Shown here one piece after another: positions 61,226 through 64,000 of a stretch of DNA of 64,000 nt. Positions within the stretch are counted from its first letter, which is position 1, and each line of letters opens with the position of its first letter. The stretch is from positions 124,001 to 188,000 of the forward strand of contig JBAKBP010000185.1 of NCBI GenBank assembly GCA_037953745.1. Reading direction: 5' to 3'. The DNA is from Lithodes maja. Its lineage: Eukaryota > Arthropoda > Malacostraca > Decapoda > Lithodidae. The notes under the pieces were generated by a model. It saw nothing but the letters and a program-made list of their open reading frames with translations, was not told the DNA's origin and did no database searches. The translations under genes and the position numbers were made by a program.

Positions 61226-64000
61226 ATGTCGGGCCCTAGTACTGACGAGGAGCGAGAGATGCTAAGTGAGGAGGTGCCGTTAGTAACTAGTGAGGAGGAT
61301 GCTAGACTTTTTGTGAGTAAGCAGTACCACGTGACGGAGGAGAGGCTGACTGGGGTGAATGTTTATGGCTTGCACCTGATAGCCAAGGTTTTGGGTCTAT
61401 CCAATGTAGGAGGGATGTCCAAGGGGGAGCTGATTTCCTGGGTGTTGCGTGGGCGACATGGGGTTTCGGAGGAGAGGGCGTTTGGGGGGGTTCCTCCCCA
61501 GATCCCCTCTCACTCGACTCCCACAGTGCCGTCCACTCAGTTGCCGGAGGTTAGCACTCTCCCACAGAGGGATGAGAATTGGAAGATTGGAGTGCCCTCG
61601 GGCGGTGCGTATGGTGGTTCCCCAGTTCTTGCCCCCCCTCCTTCAGTAGTGGCAGCTCCCTCTTCCTGCCTGTCTCCAGATATGATATTTAGACTTGAGC
61701 TTGCTAAAATTGAGTCTAGGAAGTATGAGATTGAGGCTGAGACCAGGAGGCAGGAGAATGAGACTAGGAGGCACGAGATTGAGGCTAGGAAGCAGGAGAA
61801 GCAGCATGAGATTGAGGCGGAGAATGAAACCAGGAGGCAAGAGGCTGAGCTTAGGTACGACTCAGAGAAATATTGTGCTCAAATAGATTTAGATAAGACT
61901 CGTGCAGAGTCGACAGGGATTCGGATGGGCCGTGAGGGCCAAGTAAGAGAACAGTCCTTGTCCCACTTAGTCAAATTGGTGCCGGCATTTAGTGAAACTG
62001 AAGTCACAGAATTTTTTAATCGTTTTGAGAAGAAGTGTAGGGAGCATAATTGGCCTGAAGAGAAGTGGGCAGCTCTAGTCTCCTCAAGACTTACGGGTAA
62101 GGGTCTGAAGGCTTATGATGCACTGCCTTTAGAGTCTTGCATTGACTACCCAGTATTGAAGAGAGCTGTCCTACGGGCATACGAGTTGCAACCAGAAACA
62201 TATCGATTGAAGTTTCGGGGTGTTACGAAGACTAGGGAGGCGACCTTTCTTGAACATGCCCGGGACTTAAAAGATGCACTTGCTAACTGGACACGTTCTG
62301 AGAAAGCTGAGACGGCCGAACAGTTGACTGAGCTGTTTCTGCTCGAGCAGTTTTATAAGTGTACTGGTGCAGATATGACTTTAACTATTAAAGAAAAGAA
62401 CCCTAAAACTCTACAGGAGGCAGCTGAGATGGCTGACCTCCGGCTATCACTAATTCGTGGGTGCGGGTCTGCCCAGCGTAGTGAGGCAGGTAACAAGGGG
62501 CGTGACGCCCCACCCCCCCGAGTTGGTGATATACATTATGCAAACAAGTACAAGAGCTATGATACCAAGACTGACCACAAGACTAGCACCGTCCCATTTA
62601 AGAAGGGGCCGGGCCCTTCCCAGTACCAAGGGAAGCCCAGAGGGGAGTTGGAGTGTTATCATTGTCATGAAAAGGGGCACTTTGCAAGAGTCTGTCCTAG
62701 CAAACCACCTACAGCAGCTGTGTCTTTGGCCTGCAACATTGGTGTGTCTCCGAAGTTTTCTGAGTTTGCCCGGGGCAGTTCGTCAGAGGCTGAGGCACAG
62801 CCAATGCAGAAGCACCTGGGAGGCTCGAACCCTGCTCAGGATGTTTTTTGCGACCATAGAGGACGGGGTTGCGTGATGTGGGCGGGGCGCAAGCATGGAG
62901 TAGAGGTCTTGCGTGATACAGGTGCTTCCCAGACTCTGATGAATAACTTGACTGGCTACCCTATAAATGTGGCTCGGGTGGTAGTGGTGCAGGGTATTAA
63001 TGCAACTCGGTCATACCCGCTGGTGCGGTTGGAGTTGGAGGTGGATGGTGTGACACGTGAATTGGATGTCGGGATTGTGGAGAAACTGCCAGTGGAGGGC
63101 GTCGACCTTCTTCTCGGCAACGACTTTGCAATGCCCGCTTCTGAGGTTCTACCCTTAGTCGTTGCCGAGAGGACGGCCGACGTGAGTAGGGAAGAGCAAG
63201 AGTGGGTCGAGCGGTGCCAGACACAACCCATGGCGTGTGTTGTCACCCGAGCTCGGGCAGATAAAGTGTCACAGCCTAGTCCTCCGTCTTCAGACCAGCA
63301 GAGGAACGATCAACAGGAGGAGGCTAAAGCTGGAGTTGGTTTTAAGAGTTTTGACTCGGCGGCTCTCCTGGGTGATTTAGTATTGGCACCTATGTTGGAG
63401 TCTGGAGAGGCCCCAGGACCTGTCCCAGTTAGTGAGGAGGTAGGGCCGGAAGAGACTCCGGGGCAGCAACGTTGCACACGGAGAGAAAAAAGGGTTGCTC
63501 AGTTTGATATTGGGGAAGGACTTGGGTTGCTTCGGAAGCATCTAGACAGGTTGGTTCCCTCAGATATTTGTAAACTGCAGTTGGAGGATCCGGAAATTCA
63601 GAAGTGTGGTAATGGTGCTGTCGAGATTAAACACGAGGACGGGGAAGCATGTCATGTGAACCTGTTGGAGGAGTTTGTGAGGCAACCACCTGAGCAGCCT
63701 ACTGTCCCTGCGTTGGTCTGCCGCGGCCAAGGTGGAGAAGGAGAGGGGGGCAGTAGGGCACAGGTGGAGGAGAGTAGGGATTGTCATGTCTCGGCGAAGC
63801 AGTGGGCGGGGGACACGAGTCTGGTGGCTGTGGAAGCGCTAGAGCACCTGCCTGAGCAGCAGTGTGCAGCACTCCAGCACCAGCTCGGTTCATACCCCAC
63901 TGGTCGTGCCGAGCCCCTGAGTCTCACAACTCGGACGGTGCGAGATGTTCCACGGGCAGGTCACGTGACTGTTGAAAGACCGTTAGCCTCGTTGTTTCAG
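61226..64000 (+). CDS. Ty3/Gypsy Gag-protease polyprotein, open to the window edge
   Basis: Translating from the ATG at 61226 gives 925 codons without a stop to base 64000. Residues ~155-230 are a charged, heptad-like stretch rich in Glu/Arg/Lys ('EIEAETRRQENETRRHEIEA'), likely coiled coil. Residues ~245-410 look like a SCAN-type capsid ('EVTEFFNRFEKKCREHNWPE', 'LTELFLLEQFYKCTGADM', 'EKNPKTLQEAAEMADLRLSL'); SCAN domains are known to derive from Gmr1-like Gypsy gag. A CCHC zinc knuckle starts at residue 477 (CYHCHEKGHFARVC). The retropepsin active site DTGAS begins near residue 564, followed by 'GVDLLLGNDF'. The remaining ~300 residues are a linker before RT, which must lie beyond the edge. 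ATG chosen as first Met after the leader. The frame is intact, so the element may be young. Confidence 0.9.
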   Translation, partial: MSGPSTDEEREMLSEEVPLVTSEEDARLFVSKQYHVTEERLTGVNVYGLHLIAKVLGLSNVGGMSKGELISWVLRGRHGVSEERAFGGVPPQIPSHSTPTVPSTQLPEVSTLPQRDENWKIGVPSGGAYGGSPVLAPPPSVVAAPSSCLSPDMIFRLELAKIESRKYEIEAETRRQENETRRHEIEARKQEKQHEIEAENETRRQEAELRYDSEKYCAQIDLDKTRAESTGIRMGREGQVREQSLSHLVKLVPAFSETEVTEFFNRFEKKCREHNWPEEKWAALVSSRLTGKGLKAYDALPLESCIDYPVLKRAVLRAYELQPETYRLKFRGVTKTREATFLEHARDLKDALANWTRSEKAETAEQLTELFLLEQFYKCTGADMTLTIKEKNPKTLQEAAEMADLRLSLIRGCGSAQRSEAGNKGRDAPPPRVGDIHYANKYKSYDTKTDHKTSTVPFKKGPGPSQYQGKPRGELECYHCHEKGHFARVCPSKPPTAAVSLACNIGVSPKFSEFARGSSSEAEAQPMQKHLGGSNPAQDVFCDHRGRGCVMWAGRKHGVEVLRDTGASQTLMNNLTGYPINVARVVVVQGINATRSYPLVRLELEVDGVTRELDVGIVEKLPVEGVDLLLGNDFAMPASEVLPLVVAERTADVSREEQEWVERCQTQPMACVVTRARADKVSQPSPPSSDQQRNDQQEEAKAGVGFKSFDSAALLGDLVLAPMLESGEAPGPVPVSEEVGPEETPGQQRCTRREKRVAQFDIGEGLGLLRKHLDRLVPSDICKLQLEDPEIQKCGNGAVEIKHEDGEACHVNLLEEFVRQPPEQPTVPALVCRGQGGEGEGGSRAQVEESRDCHVSAKQWAGDTSLVAVEALEHLPEQQCAALQHQLGSYPTGRAEPLSLTTRTVRDVPRAGHVTVERPLASLFQ

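Overview
This is eukaryotic, intergenic DNA built almost entirely of transposable elements and simple repeats. I found no host protein-coding gene and no canonical RNA gene. The mix of piggyBac, Tigger/pogo, Jockey/CR1-like and RNase H-bearing non-LTR elements, Ty3/Gypsy, DIRS-like elements, tRNA-derived short repeats and (TA)n tracts points to an invertebrate, most likely an arthropod and plausibly a decapod crustacean. The taxonomic call is inference; no host gene supports it.

Layout. 1-9.4 kb: copies of a ~635 bp TTAA-flanked MITE, one inserted inside another; a CAA-tailed SINE-like element with a clean target duplication; a tRNA-derived SINE; a broken Ty3/Gypsy element (4.4-7.2 kb); and a 327 bp tandem array with an inserted MITE. 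9.4-17.6 kb: a hAT-type zinc-finger remnant, an RNase H-bearing non-LTR remnant on the minus strand, a Harbinger-like MITE, and a SINE inserted in a SINE. 17.6-21.8 kb: a three-layer nest in which a TTAA MITE is split by a Jockey-like LINE and by a second TTAA MITE. 21.8-30.5 kb: Tigger-type MITEs, one hosting a CR1-like reverse transcriptase ORF, a hAT-like MITE, microsatellites and AT-rich DNA.

30.56-40.61 kb and 50.13-58.17 kb are two copies of one ~8.04 kb DIRS-like tyrosine-recombinase retrotransposon, with inverted terminal repeats, an internal complementary region and gag-, RT/RNase H- and recombinase-like remnants. Copy 1 carries a piggyBac element whose empty site is preserved in copy 2. 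Between the copies lie an intact-looking Tigger transposon (41.0-43.75 kb), an intact-looking piggyBac transposon (44.0-48.5 kb), a non-autonomous TTAA element and a degenerate ~135 bp satellite. The right edge (59.2-64 kb) holds the 5' LTR, primer-binding site and a 925-codon open Gag-protease frame of a Ty3/Gypsy element with a SCAN-like capsid region; it runs off the window.

The most striking observation is in the DIRS pair. The plus (coding) strand interior (about 34.12-39.74 kb and 51.69-57.31 kb) is depleted of adenine but not thymine. In the stretches I aligned by eye, nearly all differences between the copies fall at positions where one copy has A and the other has G, C or T. The A-rich sequence just outside is almost unchanged. 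Conserved RT and RNase H residues also look lost through A-to-C changes. This is a strand-specific, zone-limited, adenine-centred substitution pattern, resembling the adenine mutagenesis known from bacterial diversity-generating retroelements. I know of no such report for a DIRS-like element, but could not search.
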